This document shows positions 35,395-43,486 of a stretch of 64,000 nucleotides of DNA, piece after piece. The DNA is from Planctomycetaceae bacterium (GTDB taxonomy: Bacteria > Planctomycetota > UBA1135 > GCA-002686595). Below the pieces are notes generated by a model that worked only from the letters and a program-made list of their open reading frames with translations, had not been told where the DNA came from and ran no database searches. Position numbers and translations under genes: made by a program. The stretch spans positions 62,001 through 126,000 of the forward strand of contig WGMC01000009.1 in NCBI GenBank assembly GCA_016125265.1, in the 5' to 3' direction. Numbering within the stretch: the first letter of the stretch is position 1; the number at the start of each line of letters is the position of its first letter.

Positions 35395-37182
35395 TTGAAC
35401 CGGCTCGTCCGTGTCTTCGGGCGCCGCGCGACGCCCCTCGGCCGGCGCTTCTTCGTCGCGTCCTTGGTGCTCTTGGTGCTGGCGGTGCACGGCGCGCTGG
35501 TGGCGCTCGCGATCGCGTCCGAGCGGCGTGAACTCGCCAATCGCCTGTTCCTGCAGACCCGCGACGCCACGCGCCTCGCCATCGCCAGTTTGGACGCGAT
35601 CCTGCTGCCGCTGCTCGTCGCCGAATCGGCGCGACCGAGCGCCCAGTTCGACTCCTTCTCGGCGCAGGCCGGACTGGTGGACACGGCCGGTTTGCCGTTG
35701 CCGACAGGCGAGGTGTTGGTGCCGTCGCCGCTGCTCGGACTGCGCTTGCCCCTGCGCATCCTGCACTTCACCTGGAACGAGGCGGAGGGCCTGCGTTCGC
35801 CTCAAGTTCCCGCGGCGGCGTTGCGCCAGCACATCACAGACCTCGGCACACGCAAGGAGGCGCTCGTCGTGGAGGCCGCACGCAGCCTCATGGAGCTGGA
35901 CCAGCGGATCCCGGCCCGGGATTGGCGGCGACTGCTCGACAGCACGCGCAACGCCGGCGCCGCGGTGCTCGCGGGGGGGCCGAGGACTCCGACCGCCGCG
36001 CGTGTGCAGCCCCCGGCCAGCGCGCCCGAAACGCTGGCGCGCCGCCTCGCCGGTGCGGCCGTGGAGGGCGAGGTCGAAACGCCGTCGCTTCAGGCGCACT
36101 TCGTGCGTGTGGGACCGTCCGACGCGATGGTGCTGCTCTTGCTGCGGAGGGCGGAGAACGCGCTCGATTCGCGCCTCGAGGGTGTGTGGATCGACTGGCC
36201 GCGCCTGCGCACCCTGCTGCTCGAATCCGTGGAGGAAATGCTCGCGGGCCGCCGTGTGCAGCTCGTTCCCCTCGAACTCGCCCCAACTGCCCGCCCCGAC
36301 GAGCGCATGGCGTCGCTCCCCGCCGCCCTGTTGGTGGGCGAACTGGAATGGCCGCCGCCGCTGGGTTGGAGCGAAACCCGCCGGGCCCTCGCCGTTGCAT
36401 CGCTGATCGTGCTGGCGGCCCTTGCGCTCGGCGCGTGGGCACTGTTCGCGGCCTGGGAACTGGGCGAGCGGCGCGCCCGTTTTGCCAGCGGCGTGACCCA
36501 CGAACTGCGCACACCGCTCACGACGTTCCAGCTCTACAGCGAACTGCTCGCCGAGGACCGCATCGCCGATCCCAACCGACGCAAGGACGCGCTGCGCACG
36601 CTGCGCAGCGAAGCCACACGCCTCGCGCGGGTCGTCGAGAACGTGCTCTCCCAGGCCCGGCTCGAACGGGGTTCGGCGGAACTGGCGCGCGAACCCTTCG
36701 AACTCGAGCACCTCCTGGAACGCACCCGGCCCGGCTTGCAGCGCCGCGCGGACGAAGTCGGCCTGGATCTGGATCTGCACATGCCCCCCACCGGACTGCG
36801 GGTGTTGGGCGACGCGGGCGCCGTGGAGCAGGTGCTCGTCAACCTGGTCGACAACGCGGCGAAATACGCACATCCTTCCGAGCCGCCGACCATCGAAATC
36901 CGTGTGCGCGAGGATTCGACGGGTGTGAAACTGAGCGTGCGCGACTTCGGGCCGGGTGTGCCGCCCGAGAAGCGGCGGCAACTGTTTGCGCCGTTCTCGC
37001 GCGCCGGGGCGGGGCCCCATGTGCAAGGGCTCGGGCTCGGTCTTTCGCTGAGCCGCGAGCTCGCCCGCAGCATGGGCGGCGACCTCGTGCTCGAGCCGAG
37101 TCCCAGCGGGGCGTGTTTCGCGCTGCGCCTCGGGCGTGCGCCCGAAGTCGATCAGGAGCGAACGCGGCGCGACTTGGCGTAG
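35395..37182 (+). CDS. Sensor histidine kinase, partner of the OmpR regulator
   Basis: The 595-residue kinase starts at TTG 35395, supported by CGGAG five bases upstream. No ATG or GTG in frame fits better. It has one membrane helix at about 17-40, a roughly 290-residue extracytoplasmic domain without a recognisable motif, and a second helix at about 331-357. The HisKA box THELRTPLT follows with phospho-acceptor H369. The ATPase domain shows the N box (LVNLVDNAAKYA), DFGPGVPPEKR and GLGLSLSRELARSMGG. There is no HAMP domain. The 3' end overlaps the convergent deacetylase-like gene by 31 bp. The stimulus is unknown. Confidence 0.95.
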   Translation: MNRLVRVFGRRATPLGRRFFVASLVLLVLAVHGALVALAIASERRELANRLFLQTRDATRLAIASLDAILLPLLVAESARPSAQFDSFSAQAGLVDTAGLPLPTGEVLVPSPLLGLRLPLRILHFTWNEAEGLRSPQVPAAALRQHITDLGTRKEALVVEAARSLMELDQRIPARDWRRLLDSTRNAGAAVLAGGPRTPTAARVQPPASAPETLARRLAGAAVEGEVETPSLQAHFVRVGPSDAMVLLLLRRAENALDSRLEGVWIDWPRLRTLLLESVEEMLAGRRVQLVPLELAPTARPDERMASLPAALLVGELEWPPPLGWSETRRALAVASLIVLAALALGAWALFAAWELGERRARFASGVTHELRTPLTTFQLYSELLAEDRIADPNRRKDALRTLRSEATRLARVVENVLSQARLERGSAELAREPFELEHLLERTRPGLQRRADEVGLDLDLHMPPTGLRVLGDAGAVEQVLVNLVDNAAKYAHPSEPPTIEIRVREDSTGVKLSVRDFGPGVPPEKRRQLFAPFSRAGAGPHVQGLGLGLSLSRELARSMGGDLVLEPSPSGACFALRLGRAPEVDQERTRRDLA

Positions 37183-38138
37183 GGACCGTCCACGTCGGGC
37201 ATGTGGCCGATCTCGTCCCAGAGCCCCATGTGCGTGGTGAGCCGACCGCCCATGGGGCCGGTCACGTGGTTCAGCAGTTGGTCGAAACGCTTGGCCACGT
37301 CGGCCCCGCGGGGGCCGTGGAAGTCCTCGACACGCGCGACGAGGGTGAACACACCCACACCGCGTTCGACGAGCACCGAGAGCACACGCACCAATGCGCC
37401 GAGTTCGAGGGCACCGACGTCGAGGGGCAGGGCGCGCTCCATCCCCAGGGCGCGGCCCACGGGCACCAGGCCGTCCACGCGGCCGTGGAACCAGGAAAGT
37501 CGCGCGCCGCTCTGCGGCAGTCCGAGCAGATTCGGCACCGCGGGATAGAAGAAGGGCCCGGCGGGGAACTCGGCGAAGTTGGGGCCGCCCTCGGCCGTCA
37601 AATCGAAACCGACGAGGGGGCTCGCGTCGACACACATGCCCGCTTCGGCGAGCAGCGCGGGCGAACTCTTGCCGATGCCGCCGCGCGCCGCCACGTACAC
37701 ACGCGGGCGTTCGCCCGAGCGCAGCCCGATGCGCTCCTTCAGCACCTCGAGTTTCTCGCGCTCGAGCTCGCGGCGCAGGTTGCCCGGCTGCAATGCGGGC
37801 GGTGTGCCATCGAGCGGCGGCGTGAGCGCCGGCACGAGGTGCGCGCCGAGGTGCGCGCGGCCGCGTTGGTGCAGCGCGAGCAAGGGTTCGAGTTGGCGCC
37901 CGTCCGCGCTGAGCGCGTGGTCGAGGGCGTAGGTGGGCACCAGGCCGTGGCGCTCGGCCACCTGCTCGAGGGCCGCCAGCCCGGCGAGCGCGTCGAGCCG
38001 CGCGGAGAACGGCGGGGCACCCCGATGGGTCGGCGACAGCACCACCAGGGTGGGCGCCGGGTTCGCGGGGCGCGGCGCGAGCCGCGAGGGGGGCAGAAGG
38101 TCAGCGCAACCGTCCTTGCGCAGCGTGGCGGCGTCCAT
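37152..38138 (-). CDS. WalW-like polysaccharide deacetylase family protein
   Basis: The 328-residue protein follows the WalW/NodB-like pattern. There is an early strand VVLSPTHRG, then LEQVAERHGLVPTYALDHALSAD, GRAHLGAHLVPALTPPLDG, LREKLE-type helix, RVYVAARGGIGKSSPALLAEAG, DASPLVGFDLTAEGGPNFAEF, and a C-terminal TLVARVEDFHGP. WalW proteins usually have DxxE near the start and HxxW/HP where this one reads HLVP, so catalytic metal ligands may be incomplete. It could be a binding or regulatory relative. The ATG at 38138 lies 12 bp after the PYP gene, with which it may share a transcript; a TAGACT hexamer overlaps the PYP stop. Confidence 0.7.
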   Translation of the reverse strand: MDAATLRKDGCADLLPPSRLAPRPANPAPTLVVLSPTHRGAPPFSARLDALAGLAALEQVAERHGLVPTYALDHALSADGRQLEPLLALHQRGRAHLGAHLVPALTPPLDGTPPALQPGNLRRELEREKLEVLKERIGLRSGERPRVYVAARGGIGKSSPALLAEAGMCVDASPLVGFDLTAEGGPNFAEFPAGPFFYPAVPNLLGLPQSGARLSWFHGRVDGLVPVGRALGMERALPLDVGALELGALVRVLSVLVERGVGVFTLVARVEDFHGPRGADVAKRFDQLLNHVTGPMGGRLTTHMGLWDEIGHMPDVDGPYAKSRRVRS

Positions 38139-38147
38139 GGGGCCCAG

Positions 38148-38153
38148 AGTCTA
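38148..38153 (-). promoter_or_regulatory. Putative -10 box (TAGACT) overlapping the PYP stop codon
   Basis: On the minus strand TAGACT contains the TAG stop of the PYP gene and lies nine bases before the ATG of the deacetylase-like gene, the same spacing as at 33267-33272. If used, it would allow the deacetylase gene to be transcribed independently of the PYP gene. Confidence 0.3.
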
Positions 38154-38588
38154 CGCAGCCGAGCCCGCCCTGCGGGAGAACAGCCACCAACCGGTGGGCC
38201 CAGCGCGCCCAAAAAGGTGCACGACCACATGGGTCGGCGCCATGCGCAGGGTGTAGGTGTAGGGCATCAGGTGGTCCAGGGAGCCCTGGGCCACCCCCCG
38301 GCGGAACAGGCCCCGGAAGAGGCTGTTGTTCGTGCAGGGCGCCAGGTCCCGGAAAAAGTCGCGCCCGAGGGCGGATCCGGGCGCGATACCGCTGAGTTTC
38401 GACTCGAAACTGTTGTATGCGAGCACTCGCCCGTCCTCGTCCAGGCGGACGGCTCCGTGCGGCACGGCGTCGAGTTCGACCTGGGGGACCTCGGGTAGCC
38501 GGGCGAGCAGGTCGTCGGCCGCGAAACGGCTGTCCTGCGCCATTTGGGCGGCGAGGCGATCGCTGCGCTCGAGGAAGGCCCGGTCCAC
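38151..38588 (-). CDS. pyp: Photoactive yellow protein (PYP) homologue
   Basis: This is a single PAS domain closely patterned on the blue-light receptor PYP. From GTG 38588 it has 145 residues. From the internal ATG 38543 it has 130, almost the 125 of Halorhodospira PYP. Numbering from that ATG, Cys70 in FFRDLAPCT matches chromophore-binding Cys69, Tyr43 matches Tyr42, Glu47 matches Glu46 and Ser51 replaces Thr50. The YTYTLRM segment keeps the Met100 equivalent but has Leu for Tyr98; Arg52 is Ile. The C-terminal THVVVHL and WWLFSRR follow the PYP strands. GTG is favoured by the 4-bp gap to the upstream gene, ATG by length. No tyrosine ammonia lyase or coumarate ligase is in the window, so the p-coumarate chromophore is inferred. 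Confidence 0.85.
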   Translation of the reverse strand: MDRAFLERSDRLAAQMAQDSRFAADDLLARLPEVPQVELDAVPHGAVRLDEDGRVLAYNSFESKLSGIAPGSALGRDFFRDLAPCTNNSLFRGLFRRGVAQGSLDHLMPYTYTLRMAPTHVVVHLFGRAGPTGWWLFSRRAGSAA

Positions 38589-38592
38589 GGTC

Positions 38593-39126
38593 TCAGGAGC
38601 CGCCGCTCGAGCAGCGCAGGGACCAACGGGCGCCCTGGATCTCGCCTTCGAAGGCGAGTTCCGAACGTTCGAACTCCTCGCACAGCTCCGCGGCCATGGA
38701 ACGCAGGCCCGCGACCACCTCGCCAAACGGCAGGCTCGAGCTGGCGGCTCTATCGACCGCACTGTCGATCGCGGTGGTGGGCGGCGGAGTGGCGGGGACC
38801 GCGCTCGTCGTGGGGTCCTGGCAACTGGCTTCCAGCGCGACGAGACGCACGTCGCGTTCGTCCAAGTACGCAAGCACGTCCGCCGGGCAATCGCCGCCCA
38901 CACGCTCCAGAACGGGCGACCAGTCGACCACCTGCGCGGGCGACGACGCCGGTTCCGCCAGCACGTCGTCGAGGCGCTGGAGCTGCTCCTCGAGTTTGCG
39001 CACGAGCTGCACCAGTTCGTCGGGATCGGCCGTGCCGAGCTCCCGCTCCAGAAGTTCCCGTTCGGTGTAGAGGGCGAGCAACTGCGTTTCCACGCTGCTC
39101 ATCTCGAGTTCGCTGCGCTCTTCCAT
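38593..39126 (-). CDS. Hypothetical coiled-coil protein upstream of the PYP gene
   Basis: The 177-residue protein starts at ATG 39126 with a glutamate/leucine-rich helix (about 1-60, LLALYTERELLERELGT, LVQLVRKLEEQLQRLDDVL) likely to form a coiled coil. A middle part has VLAYLDERDVRLVALEASC, then a Ser/Pro/Thr linker and a final helix (VAGLRSMAAELCEEFERSELAF). I recognise no family. It ends 4 bp before the PYP gene, so it is a candidate partner of the photoreceptor. It is divergent from the membrane coiled-coil gene at 39331. Confidence 0.7.
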   Translation of the reverse strand: MEERSELEMSSVETQLLALYTERELLERELGTADPDELVQLVRKLEEQLQRLDDVLAEPASSPAQVVDWSPVLERVGGDCPADVLAYLDERDVRLVALEASCQDPTTSAVPATPPPTTAIDSAVDRAASSSLPFGEVVAGLRSMAAELCEEFERSELAFEGEIQGARWSLRCSSGGS

Positions 39127-39330
39127 GGCTCCGATCGACGTGTTCGGCCGGTCGCGCCCCCAAGATCGGGCGCGTTCCGACGGCGAGGGGTGCATCGGCC
39201 GGGGCCGGGGCGGATCCCGAGGGGCCGCGCGGCATCCGTCCCACGGGCGGGGCGGCGGCGGCCGGTCCGCACCGCGGGCGGCTCGCACCTCAAGCCCCCG
39301 CACGGCGGCGACGATGGGACTCCCATTCCC

Positions 39331-40269
39331 ATGGAAACCGCCCGGCTCGTGGCTTTTGCCTTCGGCGTGTACGTGTCGGGGGCGGTGTTCGCCCTGGCCG
39401 CGCGGCGCCTTTGGGTGCGTTGGAACCTGGACCTGTGGGGGGTCCTGACGCTCGGCGCGGACCGGTTGCTCTCGCTGGTGGGCAGGCAGCGAAAGAGCCC
39501 CGTTGCCGCGCCGCCGCCCGCCGCGGCCCAGGCGTCCGCGGCACCGATGGCCGCGGCGCCGATGCTCGCAGACCTGACGGACGCGCTCGACGATCCCGAG
39601 CCGTCGGTCGCCGACCTCGACGACCCTCTCATCGACGTCCCCGCGATGGACGTGTCGGCCGGAGACAGCGAACTCGACGACCTCCTCGCCGCGTGGTTGC
39701 CCGAGGACCCCGACGACACGACCGCGGACCCCATCGCGGAGGTCGACATCGGGAGGCCGCCCGCCGTCGAGGCCGCGCCGGAGCCCGACTCCGCGGGCTT
39801 GGCACGGGCCCACCGGAACGCCCTGGAACTGGCCCTCTCGGAAATCCGTCCCCTCGAGGAGAAGTTGGGTTTCCTCGCGCGTCACGTGCGCCGGCTCGAA
39901 GCCGAACTCGGCAGCCGCGCCGCCAGCGCCGACGAAACGAACCAGTTGCACTTCGCGCGCGAGCTCTTGGTGCAGCAGGCCGAACTGGCGGCCCTCGAGC
40001 GCCGCGATCTGGTCGACGAACTCGCGCGCGCGCGGGCCCAGCGCGACCTCGAAGTCCGCGCCGACCGCGAGCGCTGGGCGTCGGCGGCCCGTCGGCTCGC
40101 CGAGTTGGACCGTCGGTTCGACGAGATGGCCGCCGCCCTCCGAGCCGCCGAGAGCGCTAGCGCCGTCCGAGATCGGCAACTCGACGAGGCCCAGAGCCTG
40201 GTGCGCGCCGAGCGCGCCGTGGCGGATCGCATCCGCGGGCTGCTGGCGAGCTTCCAGCTCCCCGGCTGA
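39331..40269 (+). CDS. Membrane-anchored coiled-coil protein
   Basis: The 312-residue protein has one N-terminal membrane helix (about 7-25, VAFAFGVYVSGAVFALAA) and a proline/alanine and aspartate-rich linker (about 50-160, LDDPEPSVADLDDP, SELDDLLAAWLPEDPDD). A long coiled coil fills 165-305 (ALELALSEIRPLEEKLG, LLVQQAELAALERRDLVDEL, RRLAELDRRFDEM). No enzyme motif is seen; a structural or polarity role is possible. The ATG at 39331 places the helix at the extreme N-terminus. A long hairpin at 40321-40353 follows the gene. Confidence 0.75.
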   Translation: METARLVAFAFGVYVSGAVFALAARRLWVRWNLDLWGVLTLGADRLLSLVGRQRKSPVAAPPPAAAQASAAPMAAAPMLADLTDALDDPEPSVADLDDPLIDVPAMDVSAGDSELDDLLAAWLPEDPDDTTADPIAEVDIGRPPAVEAAPEPDSAGLARAHRNALELALSEIRPLEEKLGFLARHVRRLEAELGSRAASADETNQLHFARELLVQQAELAALERRDLVDELARARAQRDLEVRADRERWASAARRLAELDRRFDEMAAALRAAESASAVRDRQLDEAQSLVRAERAVADRIRGLLASFQLPG

Positions 40270-40320
40270 AACCAGGCCAGAGAGCACGCAGCCAGGGGGG
40301 CAGCCCGCCGCGAACGGAGG

Positions 40321-40353
40321 CGACCCGCCACCGCACACTGCGGAGGCGGGTCG
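40321..40353. terminator. Long hairpin, probable terminator
   Basis: A perfect 9-bp outer stem CGACCCGCC/GGCGGGTCG is followed, after one A-A mismatch, by a perfect 5-bp inner stem CCGCA/TGCGG closing a 3-base loop. It lies 52 bp after the stop of the coiled-coil gene. It could also end a minus-strand transcript coming from the short frame at 40515-40477. No T-run follows. Confidence 0.65.
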
Positions 40354-40476
40354 CGATCGAGAGTGCGCCGGCGCCACACGGGGCAGGAAGCCGCCCGAGG
40401 GCACCAACGCAGGGCGATGGCGTTGCCCGGACCCGAGGAGCGCTCCCCACCGATTGCGGAGGGCGCCAGGATCCGC

Positions 40477-40515
40477 TCAGACGGTCGCCACGCTCCAACG
40501 ATGGTCACAAATCAC
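40477..40515 (-). CDS. Possible 12-codon small ORF with an ideal ribosome binding site
   Basis: GTG at 40515-40513 is preceded at six bases by AGGAGG within AGGAGGTGATCC, a full complement to the 16S rRNA 3' end and the strongest Shine-Dalgarno I noticed in the window. The frame encodes MICDHRWSVATV and stops at TGA 40477-40479. A 16-bp palindrome lies 19 bp upstream of the site. The peptide is too short to judge by sequence, so a leader peptide, a regulatory RNA or coincidence are all possible. Confidence 0.25.
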   Translation of the reverse strand: MICDHRWSVATV

Positions 40516-40545
40516 GGATCACCTCCTCGCCGAATGCCTCCCCGC

Positions 40546-40561
40546 GTCACACGGGTGTGAC
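40546..40561. promoter_or_regulatory. 16-bp perfect palindrome, candidate operator
   Basis: GTCACAC-GG-GTGTGAC is two perfect 7-bp arms with a 2-bp centre, the usual size for a dimeric repressor site. It lies just upstream of the minus-strand Shine-Dalgarno at 40527. As RNA it would fold into a 6-bp stem with a CGGG loop, so a structural role is also possible. Confidence 0.4.
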
Positions 40562-40687
40562 GACCCGCGGCGGGCTGGTCCGGACCGGAGCGACAGGCGC
40601 TCCACTGGTTACAACATCGCCGAACCGTGCGCCGCGCTCAAGGGCCAGGGCGGCGGTGTCCGTGGCGGGTTTCGCACCCGGGAACAA

Positions 40688-40725
40688 AACCGGCGGCCGG
40701 GCCCCGAGGGACCCGACCGCCGGTT
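40688..40725. terminator. Hairpin downstream of the pilin operon
   Basis: AACCGGCGG (40688-40696) pairs with CCGCCGGTT (40717-40725), and after a single mismatch CGGG pairs with CCCG around a 10-base loop. It begins 55 bp after the end of the PilX-like gene on the minus strand and is well placed to terminate that operon. Confidence 0.6.
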
Positions 40726-40779
40726 GCGAAGCAGGGTGTCTCCCAAAGCGGCGTCACACCGCGGGGGAGCACCTCGCGT

Positions 40780-42675
40780 TCACCACGTCACCACATCTTG
40801 GGCCGAAACGGCCACCGGTGTGAAGGGCGGCAGGTTGCCGATGTTGTTGAAGTCGGTGTCGTAGCGGTAGTTGCGGCGCGGCGCTTCGTAGATCTTGCCG
40901 CCGTACACCCACTTGCCCGTCGCAAGGTCGCTGCCCCAGGTGTTCACGAAGGAACCCTTGATGTTGCAGTCGCGACCGCTCCAGTTCTCGTGGAAGCGCG
41001 GCAGGTTCTCGAGGCCGCCGTTGTACTTCCCGATCGCCGAGTCCTGGTTGCCCGTGATGAGCGCCACGTTGTAGGTCGTGTTGCTGGCCGTCGGTTTGCC
41101 CGAAGCGGGTGTCTTGGTGTCGTTCCAAGCGTTGCTCAGCAGGTTCACCGCGTCGCCGATCGCCGCGGCGCCGGTCTTCGGGTAGTTGGAACCACCCACG
41201 TTGAAATCGCCTTGCACGTAGATCGGGCTCTCCGAGACCACAGTCAACGGCAGGGCAAGCTCCTTGCCGTTCTTGACCTTGATGCCGCCGGTGTTGAGGC
41301 CCTTGCCGGCGCCGTACTTGGCGGAGTAGAGCACCACGCCGTTGTTGTCCATGGAACCAGCGGTCACGTCGATCACCGGGCTACCAGCCGGATCGATCAA
41401 GGGGTTCAGCAGCGCGAGGTCGACCTCGACCACGGTCACGTACCCGTTGCCCTGTTCCGCCTGGCGCGCGTCGTAGATCGTCTTCAGGCTGTAGACACCG
41501 CTCAACAGCGAGGCGTACGAGACACCCGCTTCGTTCTCGGTGTTGCCATCCGGACCGAACACGGATACCGAGTTGTCCGCGTTCACGATGAAACTCAGCG
41601 CGGCCTTCGAGTGGTAGAAACCCTTGGCGTAGTTGCCGTTGCCGGCACCCACGTACTCATAGAGTCCCGACTCCTCGTCCAGGACGTGGTCGCCGGCACC
41701 GGCCACCTGCTCCTCGAACATCTTGATGGAGCCGATGAACGGCGTCACGGCTTCCTTGATCCAGTGGTCACTGGTCAACACGGTGTTCCCCGTGGTTTCG
41801 TAACCCGCAGGCTGCGCCCACATGTCGAGCGAACCAGCCGAAAAGGGTTTGAAGTCGCCCAGGTCACCGAAGTCCCCGTCCGCGTTGGCGTCGTGCCCGA
41901 CGTTGAACAGGCTGTCGTAACCGCTCCAACTCGTCGCTCCCAGGGCCGCGAACTGCGCCTTGTTGTACATGGTCGAGTACTGCGACGGCTCGCTCGAATC
42001 GAACGGGTTCTCGACCCACTTGCGGATCGTCACGTTGCCGGTCGAGCTGAACGGGTCATCCTTGCGGCAGCGGTAGATGTCCCCGACCGCACGCACGTAG
42101 TTGGTGTTCAACTGCAATCCGGCGCCGGGCGCCAGGTGGATGTTGCCGTTCGAGTGCACCCGCCCACCGAGCGTCATGTCGGGACCCGGGTTGACCTCCA
42201 AGTCTCCGGTGTAGAACACCGCGAACTGGAAGATCGGCGTCGAGTTGGCGCTGACCACCCGGCTGACCCGCGCGACATCCTGTTCCATCTGGGCCGTGGC
42301 CGAGATCTCGTAGGTCGTGACGATCGTCTGGATGCCCGCGGCGTCCGTGAGCACCGTCTGCGCCAGGTCGCCTGCCCCCGTGGTCATCGGCGTGACGGTG
42401 TAGTTCACCTCCACCCCGTCGATCGTCGCCGTTCCCTCGGCCGGAGGCGTCTTCCAGTTGGCGATCGACTCTTGGACCGCCTTGCTGGCGATCTCGACCG
42501 CCCCCTCGGCGATGTATTGCGCCTGGGCGCTGCGCCGAGTCACGCCCGAAGATCGGTCCGTGGCGACGGCCATGGTCAGAAGGACCGCGACCAGAGCTGC
42601 CGTGGCGAAGACGGTGATCACCGCCGACGCCATGGCCACACCGGAGCGGCTGTTGAGTGTCGTAATGTGTTTCAT
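40780..42675 (-). CDS. PilX/DUF4900-like pilus assembly protein
   Basis: The 631-residue protein starts with a prepilin-like hydrophobic helix (about 12-38, SGVAMASAVITVFATAALVAVLL) and RRSAQAQYIAEGAVEIA, the usual layout of PilX-type minor components. The large remainder is a beta-rich region with FYTGDLEVNPGPDMTLGGRVHSNGNIHL, the signature of the DUF4900-type domain in large bacterial PilX-like proteins. The ATG at 42675 is 1 bp after the stop of the PilW-like gene. It is the last gene of a three-gene type IV pilin-like operon and probably belongs to a pilus tip or pseudopilus. Unlike the other two, its first residues lack a clear GFxxxE cleavage site. Confidence 0.85.
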   Translation of the reverse strand: MKHITTLNSRSGVAMASAVITVFATAALVAVLLTMAVATDRSSGVTRRSAQAQYIAEGAVEIASKAVQESIANWKTPPAEGTATIDGVEVNYTVTPMTTGAGDLAQTVLTDAAGIQTIVTTYEISATAQMEQDVARVSRVVSANSTPIFQFAVFYTGDLEVNPGPDMTLGGRVHSNGNIHLAPGAGLQLNTNYVRAVGDIYRCRKDDPFSSTGNVTIRKWVENPFDSSEPSQYSTMYNKAQFAALGATSWSGYDSLFNVGHDANADGDFGDLGDFKPFSAGSLDMWAQPAGYETTGNTVLTSDHWIKEAVTPFIGSIKMFEEQVAGAGDHVLDEESGLYEYVGAGNGNYAKGFYHSKAALSFIVNADNSVSVFGPDGNTENEAGVSYASLLSGVYSLKTIYDARQAEQGNGYVTVVEVDLALLNPLIDPAGSPVIDVTAGSMDNNGVVLYSAKYGAGKGLNTGGIKVKNGKELALPLTVVSESPIYVQGDFNVGGSNYPKTGAAAIGDAVNLLSNAWNDTKTPASGKPTASNTTYNVALITGNQDSAIGKYNGGLENLPRFHENWSGRDCNIKGSFVNTWGSDLATGKWVYGGKIYEAPRRNYRYDTDFNNIGNLPPFTPVAVSAQDVVTW

Positions 42676-42676
42676 A

Positions 42677-43486
42677 TCAAACCCCCGTGCTGTTGCGCAG
42701 CCGGACCGTGGCTTCGACTTGGAAGCGGTGGATCTTGCCGTGGTTGTCGGGGAGGCGGAAGAAGAGCCGAACGCGGACCGCGTTCAAGGGGATGGAAAAG
42801 CCCGTGGCCTCGGAGTCCTCGAAGGTGGCGCGCTCCACGTTGCGGGCCATGACCCGCTGGGCGCCGTTGGCTTCGCGCCGCACCAGGGTGTTGGTGCCGG
42901 TCAAGTCCGTGCGCAGCGTGTAGGAGATGGTGTTGCCGACGTTCCAGACGACACGCCCGTCGAGTTCCACCAGGAAGTCAGGATCGCCGGGTTCGATGGC
43001 TTCGCCCGCGCCATAGACGGCACTGTCGGTGGTCAACACCGGGCGGCCGTGGGGCCAACGTTGGGCCTGTTCCGGGTCGAGCCCCAGGATCTCCGCCGGC
43101 CAGAGGGCCGGGTGCACGAAGAGGATCCCGACGTCGGGTCCGAAGTCCAGATCGCCGTCGACGGCGGTCTTGGTCGCGGGCACGTGGGTGTGCACCTCGT
43201 CCTCGTCGAATCCTGCGCCGGGAGTCCCATCCACGATGAAGTGCGGGTATTCGAGCCCGGCCAGCGTCACTTGACCGGAGCGGCGCAAGTCCTCGACGAT
43301 CAGTTCGAGACTGCGTTGGGCCTCGCGCTGTGCTTGGGCCTGCACGTTGCCGACGAGCGCCATGCGCTTCATCGAGTCCAGGGTCTGCATCACCGCGCCG
43401 GACAGCACCAGCAAGAGCACCACTCCGATGGCCAGCTCCAGCACCGTGAAACCGGCCGACTTCCGTTGGGTACCGCGCAACTTCAT
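42677..43486 (-). CDS. PilW-like prepilin-type protein
   Basis: The 269-residue protein has a type III signal: a basic leader MKLRGTQRKSAG, cleavage before F13, and E17 as the conserved Glu5 of the mature pilin (FTVLELAIG). The hydrophobic helix continues to about residue 35, followed by EAQRSLELIVEDLRRSGQ and a beta-rich globular part that resembles PilW/GspJ-type minor pilins. Its start overlaps the stop of the PilV-like gene by 4 bp. It is processed by prepilin peptidase in known systems; no peptidase is in the window. Confidence 0.9.
   Translation of the reverse strand: MKLRGTQRKSAGFTVLELAIGVVLLLVLSGAVMQTLDSMKRMALVGNVQAQAQREAQRSLELIVEDLRRSGQVTLAGLEYPHFIVDGTPGAGFDEDEVHTHVPATKTAVDGDLDFGPDVGILFVHPALWPAEILGLDPEQAQRWPHGRPVLTTDSAVYGAGEAIEPGDPDFLVELDGRVVWNVGNTISYTLRTDLTGTNTLVRREANGAQRVMARNVERATFEDSEATGFSIPLNAVRVRLFFRLPDNHGKIHRFQVEATVRLRNSTGV

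Larger units (their letters stand above)
40270..40779. other. 510-bp intergenic region with several inverted repeats
   Basis: No large gene is visible between the coiled-coil gene and the convergent pilin operon. The region contains three inverted repeats (40321-40353, 40546-40561 and 40688-40725) and a perfect minus-strand Shine-Dalgarno (AGGAGGTGAT, 40527-40518) in front of a 12-codon frame. Each is listed separately. The combination looks like a small independent transcription unit on the minus strand rather than a plain spacer. Confidence 0.5.

Noticed and set aside
40516..40527. A 12-base match on the plus strand to the 3' end of 16S rRNA (GGATCACCTCCT)
   Set aside because: No other rRNA sequence flanks it. 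It is better read as a perfect Shine-Dalgarno on the minus strand.
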